DNA of 64,000 nucleotides from Estrella lausannensis (GCF_900000175.1 NZ_CWGJ01000011.1:163381-227380), one strand, 5' to 3'; counted from the stretch's first letter, positions 36,312-46,549 are shown. Notes: generated by a model from the letters alone, not told the origin. Program-made: numbers and translations.

Positions 36312-37506
36312 GAAGCTCTCGTCCCACATCCCGGAAGGCACTCAGTGCTTTGTCCAGATGTTCTTTTGTGAGACCTGCGGACATCTGAGTGCGAATACGC
36401 GCTTTATTCATGGGGACGACCGGATAGCTGAAACCAACCACATAGATGCCGTGGGCGAGCATTTTATCGGCAAACTCCTTTGCTAATTTGGCATCTCCCA
36501 GCATCACCGGAATGATCGGGTGCTCCCCGGGAATGATGCTGAAGCCCAGCTTCTCGAGGTTTTCTCTGAAATAACGTGTATTGTCATGCAGCGTTTTTCT
36601 AAGCGCGCTTCTTTCAGTCACGATCTTTAAGACGCTGATTGATGCGGCAGCAATGGGTGGCGCCAGAGTGTTGGAGAACAGATAGGGCCTTGATCTTTGC
36701 CTCAGCCATTCGATGATCTCCTTTCGTCCGGAAGTATATCCACCGCTGGCCCCGCCAAGAGCTTTGCCCAGAGTTCCCGTGATGATGTCGATCCGGTCCA
36801 TGACATTGAAATGCTCATGGGTGCCGCGTCCTTCCTTTCCCATGAAACCGACAGCATGGCTGGGGGGGGGGGCATGGCTGTCGTCAACCATCACGAGGGC
36901 GTTATATTTTTCTGCCAGATCGCAAATCGCAGGCAGGTTGGCAAGTGTTCCATCCATGGAGAAGACTCCATCGGTCGCAATCATTTTGAAGCGCGCTCCT
37001 GACGCCTCCTTCAATTTAGCTTCCAGATCGTGCATGTCGTTATTTTTGTAGCGGAAGCGCTGGGCTTTGCAAAGGCGGATTCCGTCAATGATGCTGGCGT
37101 GGTTCAGCTCGTCGCTGATGATAGCGTCCTCTTGGGAAAGCAGCGTCTCAAACAGGCCGCCGTTGGCATCAAAGCAGGAGGAGTAGAGGATCGTATCGTC
37201 AGTGCCAAGAAACTGAGAGAGTTTTGATTCCAGGTCTTTGTGAATGGTTTGTGTGCCGCAGATAAAGCGTACCGATGAGAGGCCAAAGCCATAGGTTTCG
37301 ATGCCCGCTTTCGCTGATTCGGCAACTTCGGGGTCGCTGGCAAGTCCCAGATAATTATTGGAGCAGAGGTTGATCACCTCTTTGCCGTCCGCTACCTTGA
37401 CAGATCCGCTCTGCTTGGACGCAATGACCCGCTCCGATTTGTAGAGTCCGCCCTCTTTCAGCTCTTGAATATTTTTTTTTAAGTATTCGATAAATGCCGA
37501 ATTCAT
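36298..37506 (-). CDS. kbl: 2-amino-3-ketobutyrate CoA ligase (glycine C-acetyltransferase)
   Basis: 402 residues. PLP enzyme that splits 2-amino-3-ketobutyrate with CoA to glycine and acetyl-CoA, completing threonine breakdown begun by Tdh. Family motifs: [59 protein letters not shown] with the PLP Lys (about 248), and SNTLAPP. Oddity: the conserved DDSHAVGF motif reads [14 protein letters not shown] (208-220), a six-residue insertion made by a duplicated AGCCATGC around a run of eleven C (36862-36872). The frame is open as given. A change of one base in the run would break the gene. Confidence 0.93.
   Translation of the reverse strand: MNSAFIEYLKKNIQELKEGGLYKSERVIASKQSGSVKVADGKEVINLCSNNYLGLASDPEVAESAKAGIETYGFGLSSVRFICGTQTIHKDLESKLSQFLGTDDTILYSSCFDANGGLFETLLSQEDAIISDELNHASIIDGIRLCKAQRFRYKNNDMHDLEAKLKEASGARFKMIATDGVFSMDGTLANLPAICDLAEKYNALVMVDDSHAPPPSHAVGFMGKEGRGTHEHFNVMDRIDIITGTLGKALGGASGGYTSGRKEIIEWLRQRSRPYLFSNTLAPPIAAASISVLKIVTERSALRKTLHDNTRYFRENLEKLGFSIIPGEHPIIPVMLGDAKLAKEFADKMLAHGIYVVGFSYPVVPMNKARIRTQMSAGLTKEHLDKALSAFRDVGRELHVIR
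36862..36872. repeat. 11-base G/C homopolymer inside kbl
   Basis: Eleven G on the plus strand (C on the coding strand), flanked by two direct copies of GCATGGCT. It encodes PPP between two copies of Ser-His-Ala, in the PLP-site motif. Confidence 0.9.
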
Positions 37507-37560
37507 GTTTGCCTCGCCTCTCTATTCGAAAGGAAACAGTATAAAGGAAAAATGGGGATT

Positions 37561-38703
37561 TTAACAACTGGCGAGCCCGCTCGTGAGATCCTTCTTCAGA
37601 TCCTCTATATCCTCGAGTCCGACGGAAAAGCGAACCAGACCGTCCGATATTTTCATCTCCTCTCTTTTTTCTTTAGGAATTGAGGCGTGCGTCATCGTCG
37701 AGGGGTGACACACTAAAGACTCGATCCCTCCTAAGCTTTCTGCCAAAGCAAAGAGTTTGAAGCTGGAAATGAGTTTTTTGGTTTGCTCAAGAGTTAGGTT
37801 GAACTCCGCCGAGACGATCCCGGAAAAACCGCTCATTTGCTTTTGGGCGACCGAATAACGCGGGTGCGATGGCATGCCAGGGTAGTAGAGGGTTTTCACG
37901 AGAGGGTGGTCTTTTAAAAAGGAGACGATTTCTCCGGCGTTTTGTGCATGCTTTTCCATGCGTAGGGGAAGAGTTTTCATGCTGCGCGAGAGGAGCCAGG
38001 CATCGAATGGGCTGGGGTTGAGGCCGACGGTCATGCGAGCAAAGTCGAACTTACTCTTCCACTCCCGGCTGTTTGTGATCAGCGCTCCGCCGATAATATC
38101 GGAGTGCCCCCCTAAGTATTTGGTGCAGCTTTGCCACACGATGTCGGCTCCGAGGGTAAGCGGTTTTTGGAAATAGGGGGTGGCGAAGGTGTTGTCAACA
38201 CAGGTGGTGACACCCCTCTCTTTTGCCTGTTTTGCAATAACCTCAATATCGTGGATGCCAAGCAGGGGATTGTTTGGCGTTTCAAAGAGAAGAAGGGCCG
38301 GCTTTTTGTCGAGCGCCTCGGCGAGTGCCCCTTCATCCTCTCCGTTGATCAGGCGATAATGGAGGCCGAACCTTTGGAATACCTTGTCCAGCAGGCGGAA
38401 TGTTCCTCCATAGATGCCGTTGAACGCGAGAACTGTATCGCCTTGGTTAAAGGAAGAAAGAAGAGCTGAAAGGGCGCCGAGTCCTGAGGAGTAAAGCGTA
38501 GCGAAAGAGCCCTCCTCAAGCGCTGCAAGCTGCCGTTCAGCCACCGTGAAGTTGGGGTTGCCTGCGCGGGTGTAGTCGTATCCTTTGGTAGCACCCGGAG
38601 CTTCCTGCAGGTAAGTCGATGTCATATAGATTGGGGGCATCAGCGCCCCTGTGGATTTATCGGCCTCGATGCCTTCATGGATAGCGCGAGTTGCGAATTT
38701 CAT
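37561..38703 (-). CDS. Cystathionine gamma-lyase / Cys-Met metabolism PLP enzyme
   Basis: 380 residues from ATG at 38703 (MKFATRAIHEG). AGGAC precedes it, and the longer frame would overlap the upstream gene. Family motifs: PPIYMTSTY, YDYTRAGNPNFTVAERQLAALE, YSSGLGAL, FETPNNPLLGI, CVDNTFATPYFQKPL, and SCTKYLGGHSDIIGG with the PLP Lys (Cys replaces the usual Ala). The C-terminus SLGGIESLVCHPSTMTHASIP matches cystathionine gamma-lyase/synthase enzymes. Paired with the cystathionine beta-synthase-like gene 8 bp upstream, a gamma-lyase that makes cysteine from cystathionine is most likely; gamma-synthase activity cannot be excluded. Confidence 0.88.
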   Translation of the reverse strand: MKFATRAIHEGIEADKSTGALMPPIYMTSTYLQEAPGATKGYDYTRAGNPNFTVAERQLAALEEGSFATLYSSGLGALSALLSSFNQGDTVLAFNGIYGGTFRLLDKVFQRFGLHYRLINGEDEGALAEALDKKPALLLFETPNNPLLGIHDIEVIAKQAKERGVTTCVDNTFATPYFQKPLTLGADIVWQSCTKYLGGHSDIIGGALITNSREWKSKFDFARMTVGLNPSPFDAWLLSRSMKTLPLRMEKHAQNAGEIVSFLKDHPLVKTLYYPGMPSHPRYSVAQKQMSGFSGIVSAEFNLTLEQTKKLISSFKLFALAESLGGIESLVCHPSTMTHASIPKEKREEMKISDGLVRFSVGLEDIEDLKKDLTSGLASC

Positions 38704-38711
38704 GTCTTGTC

Positions 38712-39698
38712 CTACTGCATCAGATGATTTTTTAGCATCCATTCGTCGTCGAATATTTTACTTAAGTACTTAAGCCCCGAGTCGGGCAGGATTGTCACAA
38801 TCCGTGTCCTCTCGGTTGCTTTTTGGGCGATTTCCAAGCAGGCGAAGAGGTTGGAGCCGCTTGACCCTCCTGCCAATATGCCTTCTTCTCGGGCAAGCCT
38901 TCTGGCAGCTTGGAAACTTTTACTGTCATTGACTTGTATCACATCGTCGACAAGATCAAAGTCCATCGCCTGCGTGAGATGGTCTTCTCCGATTCCTTCC
39001 ACAAAATAGGTGCAGGAGCCTCCCTCAGGTATTTTTTTTGTGCGGAAATACTCTGCGAAAATAGAGCCGACCGGATCGGGCATGATCACTTTGATGGTAG
39101 GGTCTTGTTCTTTGAGATAGCGCGATGTACCGGAGATTGTGCCTCCGGTACTTGCGGCGGCGACGAAGTAATCGATATTTCCTTCCATCTGCTTCCAGAT
39201 CTCGGGGCCGGTCGAAAGGTAGTGGGCGAGGGGGTTGAGCGGATTGTCATATTGATTGATGCGGAAGCTCAATGGCGTCTTCGCAGCGATCTCTTTAGCT
39301 TTCTCTACGTAGTGCTCTTTGGAGCCTGGCGCCGCGGAAGTGGGACAAATGATGATTTCAGCGCCGAAGGCTTGAAGAGCATTTTGCTTTTCCAGGCTGA
39401 CTTTGTCCGGCATGGTCAGGATGCAGCGGTAGCCTTTGATCGCGGCGATCATCGCCGCCGCAGCTCCCGTATTACCGGAAGTGTTCTCGATAATGACACC
39501 CCCTTTCTTCAGCTTGCCGGTCTTTTCGGCATCTTCAATGATGAATTTGACGATCCGGTCTTTGATGCTGGCCCCGGGACTAAAGCTCTCGAGCTTTACG
39601 AATATATCGACTAGGGGATTAGGAGACATTTTCTGCAATTTGACAAGAGGAGTGTTTCCGATTGTGTCGAGTATGCTCTTATCCGGTAGGTGCACCAT
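38712..39698 (-). CDS. Cystathionine beta-synthase-like enzyme (cysteine synthase family)
   Basis: 328 residues from ATG at 39698 (MVHLPDKSILDTIG), preceded by GGAG; the longer frame starts inside a repeat. PLP beta-family: IGNTPLVKL, ASIKDRIVKFI with the PLP Lys, ENTSGNTGAAAAMIAAIKG, STGGTISGTSRYLKE, EGILAGGSSGSNL. The EGIGEDHL and FDDEWMLKN stretches favour cystathionine beta-synthase over plain cysteine synthase. The C-terminal CBS regulatory domains found in longer enzymes are absent. With the next gene it forms a reverse transsulfuration pair (homocysteine plus serine to cysteine). A family A element lies directly upstream. Confidence 0.88.
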   Translation of the reverse strand: MVHLPDKSILDTIGNTPLVKLQKMSPNPLVDIFVKLESFSPGASIKDRIVKFIIEDAEKTGKLKKGGVIIENTSGNTGAAAAMIAAIKGYRCILTMPDKVSLEKQNALQAFGAEIIICPTSAAPGSKEHYVEKAKEIAAKTPLSFRINQYDNPLNPLAHYLSTGPEIWKQMEGNIDYFVAAASTGGTISGTSRYLKEQDPTIKVIMPDPVGSIFAEYFRTKKIPEGGSCTYFVEGIGEDHLTQAMDFDLVDDVIQVNDSKSFQAARRLAREEGILAGGSSGSNLFACLEIAQKATERTRIVTILPDSGLKYLSKIFDDEWMLKNHLMQ

Positions 39699-39727
39699 GT
39701 CAAGCTCCGTTTGTGAAAGGGGTGGTG

Positions 39728-39916
39728 TATACCGAAAGTGCCTCAAAAATTGAGATTTTGGCTTTGAAAAAGCCTCGGGATTGAAAGATTACAAAGTTAC
39801 CTCATATTTCTAATATTAGGTGGCTTACGATCATTCAATCGCGAGAGTTTTCTCTTTGCCAAAAACCAAATTTTGAGACACTTTCGGTATATACCGAAAG
39901 TGTCTCAAAATTTGAG
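39728..39916. repeat. Full-length family A element plus half copy
   Basis: The palindrome runs 39728-39892 with a somewhat diverged left arm and a well-kept right arm. It is followed head to head by a second left end, ATACCGAAAGTGTCTCAAAATTTG, to about 39916. It fills most of the gap between pgl and the beta-synthase gene. Confidence 0.95.
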
Positions 39917-39933
39917 GCGCTTTCTTTATAATC

Positions 39934-40704
39934 TTATTTTGCGGTCAACTCTTCCGCCGCCGCTTCATCGAGTATCCAGAGTGCTTTGTGGGTTTCCGTG
40001 CCGACGCGGATTGCCGGCAGGGCATCGGGATCTTGCGCTCCTGTCAAAACCTCTTTTACCATGTGCGCTTTATCCTTCCCGAAAGCTAAGACGATGATGT
40101 GTCTCGAGGCGTTGATCATGGGGAAGGTGAAGGTCATCCGCCATGTGTCAAGCTTTGGAACGTAATTGGCGACAACTTTTCTGTCTTGAGAGTGCAGGGC
40201 ATGTGTTTTGGGAAAGAGTGAAGCAGTGTGCCCGTCGGGACCCATCCCTAGCATCGTCAGGTCGAGAGCGTTTCCAGAAAGCTTATCTTCAATCAACCGT
40301 TCATAGGCTTCAGCTTTGATATCGGGCAGCTCTTCCGCTTCCATTCTGAAGATCTGGTCTCTAGGAATTGGGAGCTTGCCAAGCCCTGAATCCATCGCGC
40401 TTTTGAAGTTGCTGTCTTTGTGATCGGGCGGCACCGATCTCTCATCGCTGAAAAAAACGAGTGCTTTGTCCCAGACAAGTTGATCTTGAAGGGAGGGCTC
40501 TGCCAGCTTCATGAAAACAGCCTTGGGGGTGTTGCCCCCTGACAGGGCGATAGAAAAACGGCTGTGGGCAGATTGTGCTGCCTGACCCACGTTGACGATA
40601 TATTTTGCCGTGAAAACAATGGCATCATCCGCTGTCTTAAACACAGCAATATCGCGCCTTTTGTCAAACGCTTTGATGGATGAGTCGATTTCTGGAAATG
40701 CCAT
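39934..40704 (-). CDS. pgl: 6-phosphogluconolactonase
   Basis: 256 residues. Hydrolyses 6-phosphogluconolactone in the oxidative pentose phosphate pathway. Motifs: FSIALSGGNTPKAVF (phosphate loop), VFFSDERSVPPDHKDSN, and LDLTMLGMGPDGHTASLFP with the catalytic-site GPDGHTASLFP. It is the last gene of zwf-opcA-pgl, 16 bp after opcA. The 3' end meets a family A element. Confidence 0.94.
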   Translation of the reverse strand: MAFPEIDSSIKAFDKRRDIAVFKTADDAIVFTAKYIVNVGQAAQSAHSRFSIALSGGNTPKAVFMKLAEPSLQDQLVWDKALVFFSDERSVPPDHKDSNFKSAMDSGLGKLPIPRDQIFRMEAEELPDIKAEAYERLIEDKLSGNALDLTMLGMGPDGHTASLFPKTHALHSQDRKVVANYVPKLDTWRMTFTFPMINASRHIIVLAFGKDKAHMVKEVLTGAQDPDALPAIRVGTETHKALWILDEAAAEELTAK

Positions 40705-40720
40705 ACAGCCTCTTGAGGGT

Positions 40721-41794
40721 TTAAGATAACTCGGACAACTTTTCCAGAGTTCTCTTGTAGTGGTCGCTCTCAGCCTGGAAGAAGAGCTCCCTCATGAAGT
40801 TCGATCCTCTGGAAAAATCGGGATAGGGGAAGACAAAAGGCAGCTCGCACGTATTCTTTCTGGTCACATGAACCACGACTTTATCCCAGTCAGGGTGTCT
40901 GGTGAAGATGTAGGAATCGCCCGAGGGGTTAGTCAGCTCTATCGTGAGAATGGAACTGCTGTGGAATTTCGGATTTTTTTCCGGAACGATTTGCAGCGAG
41001 ACAACTCCTGACTTTGATTGGTAGCTGGTTTCCCGTTTGGCATGGTCGGTTTTCAGCAGGGTCCAGCGCATTCTGCCAGCCAGCCAGGCCTGGAAATACC
41101 AAGAGAGTGTGTCACGGGCAGGCAGCGTTTTAGCCTCCGTATCATTGAAAGTGACTTTCACCTTGTTCACTGTTTCTAAAAACCGCATGCCCTCTTCACG
41201 ATTGAATGCCTGATAAAAGCACTCGCGCCATCCTGCCGCAATCGCCCAGTGGATATCAGCTATCCCGCAGGGGACTTTTCCTAGTTTCTGGTAAAGGACT
41301 TTGCTGAAAGCGCTTAAGGGGGGAGAGGACTCTGCGTCGAATATAACCTTGGTCGAAGCTTTCTCGAGTTCCGTCAGAAGGGCGTTGCTTGGTGATACCG
41401 GGGCACCCCAGATTGAATAAACAGGTAGGTCGGGTACTATTTCGGGCAGGACGATAAACGGGATGCGCTCAATATACTCACTGCTCGCTCTGATGGTGAT
41501 CTGGTCGCTCGCGATCAGGGTTCCCCCTTCAAGAGATGTGTGCTGCGACACTTCCGTTGTCAGGACATTTGTGACATCCTCTCCAAGCTCCGTAATTGAA
41601 ATAATGCGGCAGGGAAACTCTTTGATAATCGAGCGATTGATCTCTCTCAGGTAATCTCCGCGTACATCATCCCTGGTGTAGATGATGAGCGTCAGCAGGC
41701 ACGCCTTGATCTTTTTTTCATGCTTTTGCTCGTCCCAAAGCTTTTTGAGCTCTCCATCAATGTCGATGATATGCACGCTGCTTTCTTTGCCCAT
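40721..41794 (-). CDS. opcA: OpcA-like glucose-6-phosphate dehydrogenase assembly protein
   Basis: 357 residues, no membrane segment. Recognised as OpcA-family from its length, its place between zwf and pgl, and stretches such as CLLTLIIYTRD, FIVLPEIVPDLPVYSIWGAP, ADIHWAIAAGWRE and WYFQAWLAGRMRW. OpcA proteins activate or assemble glucose-6-phosphate dehydrogenase in cyanobacteria and actinobacteria, and related genes sit beside zwf in Chlamydia. Gaps are 21 bp to zwf and 16 bp to pgl, so all three are co-transcribed. Confidence 0.83.
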   Translation of the reverse strand: MGKESSVHIIDIDGELKKLWDEQKHEKKIKACLLTLIIYTRDDVRGDYLREINRSIIKEFPCRIISITELGEDVTNVLTTEVSQHTSLEGGTLIASDQITIRASSEYIERIPFIVLPEIVPDLPVYSIWGAPVSPSNALLTELEKASTKVIFDAESSPPLSAFSKVLYQKLGKVPCGIADIHWAIAAGWRECFYQAFNREEGMRFLETVNKVKVTFNDTEAKTLPARDTLSWYFQAWLAGRMRWTLLKTDHAKRETSYQSKSGVVSLQIVPEKNPKFHSSSILTIELTNPSGDSYIFTRHPDWDKVVVHVTRKNTCELPFVFPYPDFSRGSNFMRELFFQAESDHYKRTLEKLSELS

Positions 41795-41815
41795 GATCCA
41801 GCCTTGTCCTACTTC

Positions 41816-43372
<1,557 letters not shown>

Positions 43373-43408
43373 TGTTCGCTCCCTTCGAATTTAAGAGGAA
43401 TCATTGGT

Positions 43409-43606
43409 TTATGATTTAGGCCTTTTCATTGCAAGGTAGACCATTTTTGTAACCACATAGCAGAGCAGGGTTAATGCTCCGGCCATCATAGCGGCTATCA
43501 TGCTGTTGATCGGCATCCTCGACTCGCTCCAGATGAGTATAAAGCATGCGATGAATACTGCGATAGAGAGGATAGTTCCGGGGTAGTCGATCAGAGAAGG
43601 TCTCAT
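43409..43606 (-). CDS. Small two-helix membrane protein
   Basis: 65 residues: MRPSLIDYPGTILSIAVFI, a first helix of about 20 residues, a short polar turn (WSESRMPINS), a second helix (MIAAMMAGALTLLCYVV), and a basic end KMVYLAMKRPKS. AAGGATCC upstream may serve as ribosome site. It lies 36 bp ahead of zwf in the same direction. No family is recognised. The hydropathy pattern supports a real small gene. Confidence 0.55.
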   Translation of the reverse strand: MRPSLIDYPGTILSIAVFIACFILIWSESRMPINSMIAAMMAGALTLLCYVVTKMVYLAMKRPKS

Positions 43607-43624
43607 AGTCTGGATCCTTGATGT

Positions 43625-43700
43625 TGTACCAAAAGTGCCTCAAAATTTGGTTTTTGGCAAAGAGAACGCTTCCCTAGAGTGGAAGATTACAAGTCACTTG
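43625..43700. repeat. Family A left arm
   Basis: GTACCAAAAGTGCCTCAAAATTTGG, then TTTTTGGCAAAGAGAACGCTTCC and AAGATTACAAGTCACTTGG, a diverged left half. No right half is found. Confidence 0.75.
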
Positions 43701-43892
43701 GTAGTAGAATGACAATGTTTCATTCTTAGGGAGCTTTTATTTTGCCGGAAACTCGAATTCATTAACTGACAAAGCTCAGTAATATAGATACTTTTTTTTT
43801 CAAACCTCAACTTCATTTTGCCAAATATTTTACAATTTGCAAGAAAGATTATAGAGTCGCCCAAATTTTTGAACGCTTGTTTCGGTGCTGCT

Positions 43893-44684
43893 ATGTCCTA
43901 TTCGACACGTTTGGAACAAAAAGCCAGGGAGCGTAAAGAGGCCTTTGTCGATGAGGGGCCGATCCGGTTTTGGCTGGCCATGGGAGTAGAACTTACTTTC
44001 TCGAGCGACTTGATTACCATCTCCACACGGATTGATTCCCCTTATCTCAACGGTGTATTGAATTGCCGCCTGCATCCCCGGCATATTCCCGGCGGAATCG
44101 AGATGATGAAGAAGAGATTTGACCGCGAAGGGGTTCCCTTTTTTTGGCGCGTCAAAGATGAAGCAGGCTGCCTGCATTTGCAGGAAGCGCTTCTCAGTCA
44201 GGGTTTTGTTAAAGAGACAACTCTTCTCGGGCTTCACGCGGAACTTAATTCCACTCCGGAGTCTTTGCTGGAGGGGAAAAACCCTCTGACGCTCCGATTT
44301 CCTTCTGATTTGCGAGGGATTTCCGATGTACTGGCAAGCAGGATGGCTCTGACAAAAAGAGGAAAGCGCGATCTGCTCTTCATGCAGGGGGCTGTCAAAA
44401 ATTTTTCCGTCAGGCATTTTCTCGGTTCTCAAGAAGGGGAGATCGTGGCTGCCGCTTCTATTCTTTATGAGGGAGACAGGGCGTCAATTCACCATTTAAG
44501 CCTAGGACAAAAAGAGAAGGACGCCGCTTTGGCTACCCGTTTTGTCGCCGCGCTTGCCCTTCACTGCAAGCGGATGGGCATTCGTTCCCTGGCCATCACC
44601 CATGATGAAAGGGAGAGTCTTCCCTTTCTTTCTCTCGGATTTGAGCGCTTGAGCGATTACGGATTTTTTCTTCTGGCAGATTAA
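43893..44684 (+). CDS. GNAT-like acetyltransferase, putative
   Basis: 263 residues from ATG at 43893 (MSYSTRLEQKARERKEAFV). A longer frame from a TTG at 43818 passes through a decayed repeat end (CCCAAATTTTTGAACGCTTGTTTCGG) and is less likely. The C-terminal half has the shape of a GNAT fold: GEIVAAASILYEGDRASIHHLSL, then ALATRFVAALALHCKRMGIRSLAITHDERE..LPFLSLGFERLSDYGFFLL, a strand-helix-strand-helix order with a GF near the end. The usual Q/RxxGxG/A acetyl-CoA loop is not clear. No Shine-Dalgarno sequence is seen. Substrate unknown. Confidence 0.6.
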   Translation: MSYSTRLEQKARERKEAFVDEGPIRFWLAMGVELTFSSDLITISTRIDSPYLNGVLNCRLHPRHIPGGIEMMKKRFDREGVPFFWRVKDEAGCLHLQEALLSQGFVKETTLLGLHAELNSTPESLLEGKNPLTLRFPSDLRGISDVLASRMALTKRGKRDLLFMQGAVKNFSVRHFLGSQEGEIVAAASILYEGDRASIHHLSLGQKEKDAALATRFVAALALHCKRMGIRSLAITHDERESLPFLSLGFERLSDYGFFLLAD

Positions 44685-44690
44685 AAGTAC

Positions 44691-45107
44691 TCATTTCAAC
44701 TGCTGCATCAGGTAGTGAAGATCAACATAAGCCCAATACTCGACTATTTTCTCATGAGCAGTCCGGTAGATGGTGACCCCCGTGTACGAGATTTTCTTTC
44801 CGCGCGGCGGCAGCTCTTTGAAGTTGCCGAGGTGTGTTCCACTTGCCTGCCAGTGGATCATGGTCTTATCACCCTCTGAAATTATAAAATCATTACTGAC
44901 TTTCAGATCCGGAAAGGCGCTGTAGTAAGCCGAGACTACCTCGCGCATTTTGGCTCTTCCCTGATAATAGCCAAAGGAACTGTGAATGACGATCTCCTCT
45001 GCCATAAGTGTATCGATCGCGGTCATATCTTTTTCATCCCAGATCCGCTGAACGTATTCCATGGCGATGTCTTTTGCCGTGCTCTCTTTTTTTATGCCCT
45101 CAGTCAT
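44691..45107 (-). CDS. SnoaL-like / NTF2-fold protein
   Basis: 138 residues. An N-terminal helix pair (AMEYVQRIWDEKDMTAIDTLM) is followed by IVIHSSFGYYQGRAKMREVVSAYYSAFPDL, then strands ending TGVTIYRTAHEKIVEYWAYVD. This is the pattern of SnoaL-like polyketide-cyclase or ester-cyclase proteins (cone-shaped NTF2 fold). Family members are often small hydrolases or cyclases, and many have no known substrate. AAGGAGAT precedes the ATG. It converges on the GNAT-like gene with 6 bp between stops. Confidence 0.78.
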   Translation of the reverse strand: MTEGIKKESTAKDIAMEYVQRIWDEKDMTAIDTLMAEEIVIHSSFGYYQGRAKMREVVSAYYSAFPDLKVSNDFIISEGDKTMIHWQASGTHLGNFKELPPRGKKISYTGVTIYRTAHEKIVEYWAYVDLHYLMQQLK

Positions 45108-45204
45108 GAATGATCTCCTTTATTTACCTCTTTTATATCGTATGTGTCTCAAAAATTCTAAATTTATTCCTGACGGACGGGCGTTTATCCAGAAAGTGTC
45201 TTTA

Positions 45205-45252
45205 AAAGGGGGTATCAAAGCCAAATCCAAATTTTGAGACAATTTCGGTATA
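45205..45252. repeat. Family A right end, joined to family B
   Basis: AAAGGGGGTATCAAAGCCAAAT, then CCAAATTTTGAGACAATTTCGGTATA. The end abuts the family B element without a gap. Confidence 0.75.
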
Positions 45253-45370
45253 CTTAAGAATTTTCGTTCTCACTCGCGCCTTGCCTCTCGGCAATGGTCG
45301 CTCGCTCCGGACAAAAATTCTTAAGGCCCTCCTGGCCAAATTTCCAATTCTTCAAGTTGTTTCGGTATAG
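45253..45370. repeat. Family B palindromic element, left end missing
   Basis: CTTAAGAATTTTCG, a centre CACTCGCGCCTTGCCTCTCGG..AATGGTCGCTCGCTC, CAAAAATTCTTAAGG, then GGCCAAATTTCC..TTCTTCAAGTTGTTTCGGTATA. Nearly identical to 54187-54300, which is complete. Confidence 0.9.
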
Positions 45371-45483
45371 CTGGTTTTCCAATTACCTGAGTTCTTTTCA
45401 GTTAAAAAAATGGTTATTAACCTTGCAAAATAATAGGAATTTGTGCATAATTATTATTCGAATCTTCACATAAGGCACTTGCA

Positions 45484-45996
45484 ATGAAAAAAATAGCATT
45501 TTTTAGCTTCATATTAGCCGTTACCGCAGGATGTGGCTTTGCGGCGGAAACCTCCGCAACAAGCAGCCAAATCAAAACGTTAATTATTGAGAATAAGCTT
45601 GATGAGGCGAGATCGCTTGCCGATAGAGAGATACAGAACAATCCTGAGGATGTCGACACTATCCGCAGAAGAGGTTTTGTCTATTTTATGCAAGGGGACT
45701 ACCAGAGCGCCGCTGAAGATTTCACTGCTTATTTAAGCGCAAGACCCGGAAGCGCCAAAGGCTACCTCTATAGGGGTTTGGCCTATATCGCAATGGGCGA
45801 TGAAGCCAGAGGAAAGGAAGATGTCAAAACTGCTCTGTCTATAAAACCCAATCTAGCTTCCACTGTCGATGAGTTGATGCCTAAGATGTTAAGTGGCAAA
45901 AAAGAAAAGAAGTCCAAAGAGGTCGCCTTGACAACCAAAAAAGGTGTTCCCGTGAAGACTAAAAAAGGCGCTGTCGCCTACAAACTGAAAGGCTAA
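45484..45996 (+). CDS. Secreted TPR protein with lysine-rich tail
   Basis: 170 residues. Signal peptide MKKIAFFSFILAVTAGCGFA; Cys near its end may be a weak lipobox (TAGC). Two to three tetratricopeptide repeats follow (DEARSLADREIQNNPEDVDTIRR, QGDYQSAAEDFTAYLSARPGS, MGDEARGKEDVKTALSIKPN). The last 35 residues are rich in Lys (KKEKKSKE, TTKKGVPVKTKKG). It may act as a periplasmic adaptor. It stands alone, with its own terminator. Confidence 0.75.
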   Translation: MKKIAFFSFILAVTAGCGFAAETSATSSQIKTLIIENKLDEARSLADREIQNNPEDVDTIRRRGFVYFMQGDYQSAAEDFTAYLSARPGSAKGYLYRGLAYIAMGDEARGKEDVKTALSIKPNLASTVDELMPKMLSGKKEKKSKEVALTTKKGVPVKTKKGAVAYKLKG

Positions 45997-46025
45997 GCGC
46001 TCAAAACGATATCTTTTGAGGATTG

Positions 46026-46071
46026 ATCCCTTGGGGAATGCACAAAATGCAGTTCCCAAGGGATTTTTTTT
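46026..46071 (+). terminator. Rho-independent terminator of the TPR gene
   Basis: A long stem, TCCCTTGGGGAATGCA (46027-46042) against TGCAGTTCCCAAGGGA (46048-46063) with a single bulge, followed by eight T. Its last two bases overlap the stop of the converging DoxX gene. Confidence 0.93.
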
Positions 46072-46549
46072 ACCCTTTGCAGGATTTGCAGCAGAAGCGG
46101 CCGAAGAGATAGTCGAGCGAAAACCACCCGGCGCCAAAGACAAAGATAACCAGTGAGACGATCAGGTAGCTGACTGGCATTTCCGATAAAAAGGCGGATG
46201 GATTGCTGAAAATTTGAAACGCGCCTTTGCTGTGCGCAGTAAGCAAGGCAACGATCATCGTGATGATCAGAGGAATCGCAGCCAGGCGGGAAGCTAGTCC
46301 CACGATCAGCAAGATACCACAGGCCATTTCGACCGAAGCGACCAGGTAGGCCTGGGCGTCAGCCAGCGGGATCCCAAGCTGGCCAAAGAAGGCGGCCGTC
46401 TCTTTGATATTATGAAATTTCTGATATCCGGCTAGGAAGAAGTTGTAGCCAAAGTAGAGGCGGAATGCCAGCAGCACAAAATGCTGGAAAAAATCTCCGG
46501 TGCATGCGAGCGCCGAGAAGAAGGTTTTTGTTTTCTGAAGCATAGTCAT
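46070..46549 (-). CDS. DoxX family membrane protein
   Basis: 159 residues with four membrane helices. FVLLAFRLYFGYNFFLAGYQKF, VASVEMACGILLIVGLASRLAAIPLIITMIVALLTAH and the loop pattern match DoxX/YphA-type proteins, which are often linked to redox or thiol balance. GAGG lies ahead of MTM. The C-terminus FGRFCCKSCKG has three cysteines. It stands alone and converges on a terminator. Confidence 0.82.
   Translation of the reverse strand: MTMLQKTKTFFSALACTGDFFQHFVLLAFRLYFGYNFFLAGYQKFHNIKETAAFFGQLGIPLADAQAYLVASVEMACGILLIVGLASRLAAIPLIITMIVALLTAHSKGAFQIFSNPSAFLSEMPVSYLIVSLVIFVFGAGWFSLDYLFGRFCCKSCKG

Larger units (their letters stand above)
45108..45483. other. Spacer made largely of repeats
   Basis: About 375 bp between divergent genes. 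Holds a family A half (45205-45252) joined directly to a family B element (45253-45370). The last 100 bp before the TPR gene are AT-rich and likely contain its promoter. Confidence 0.7.
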
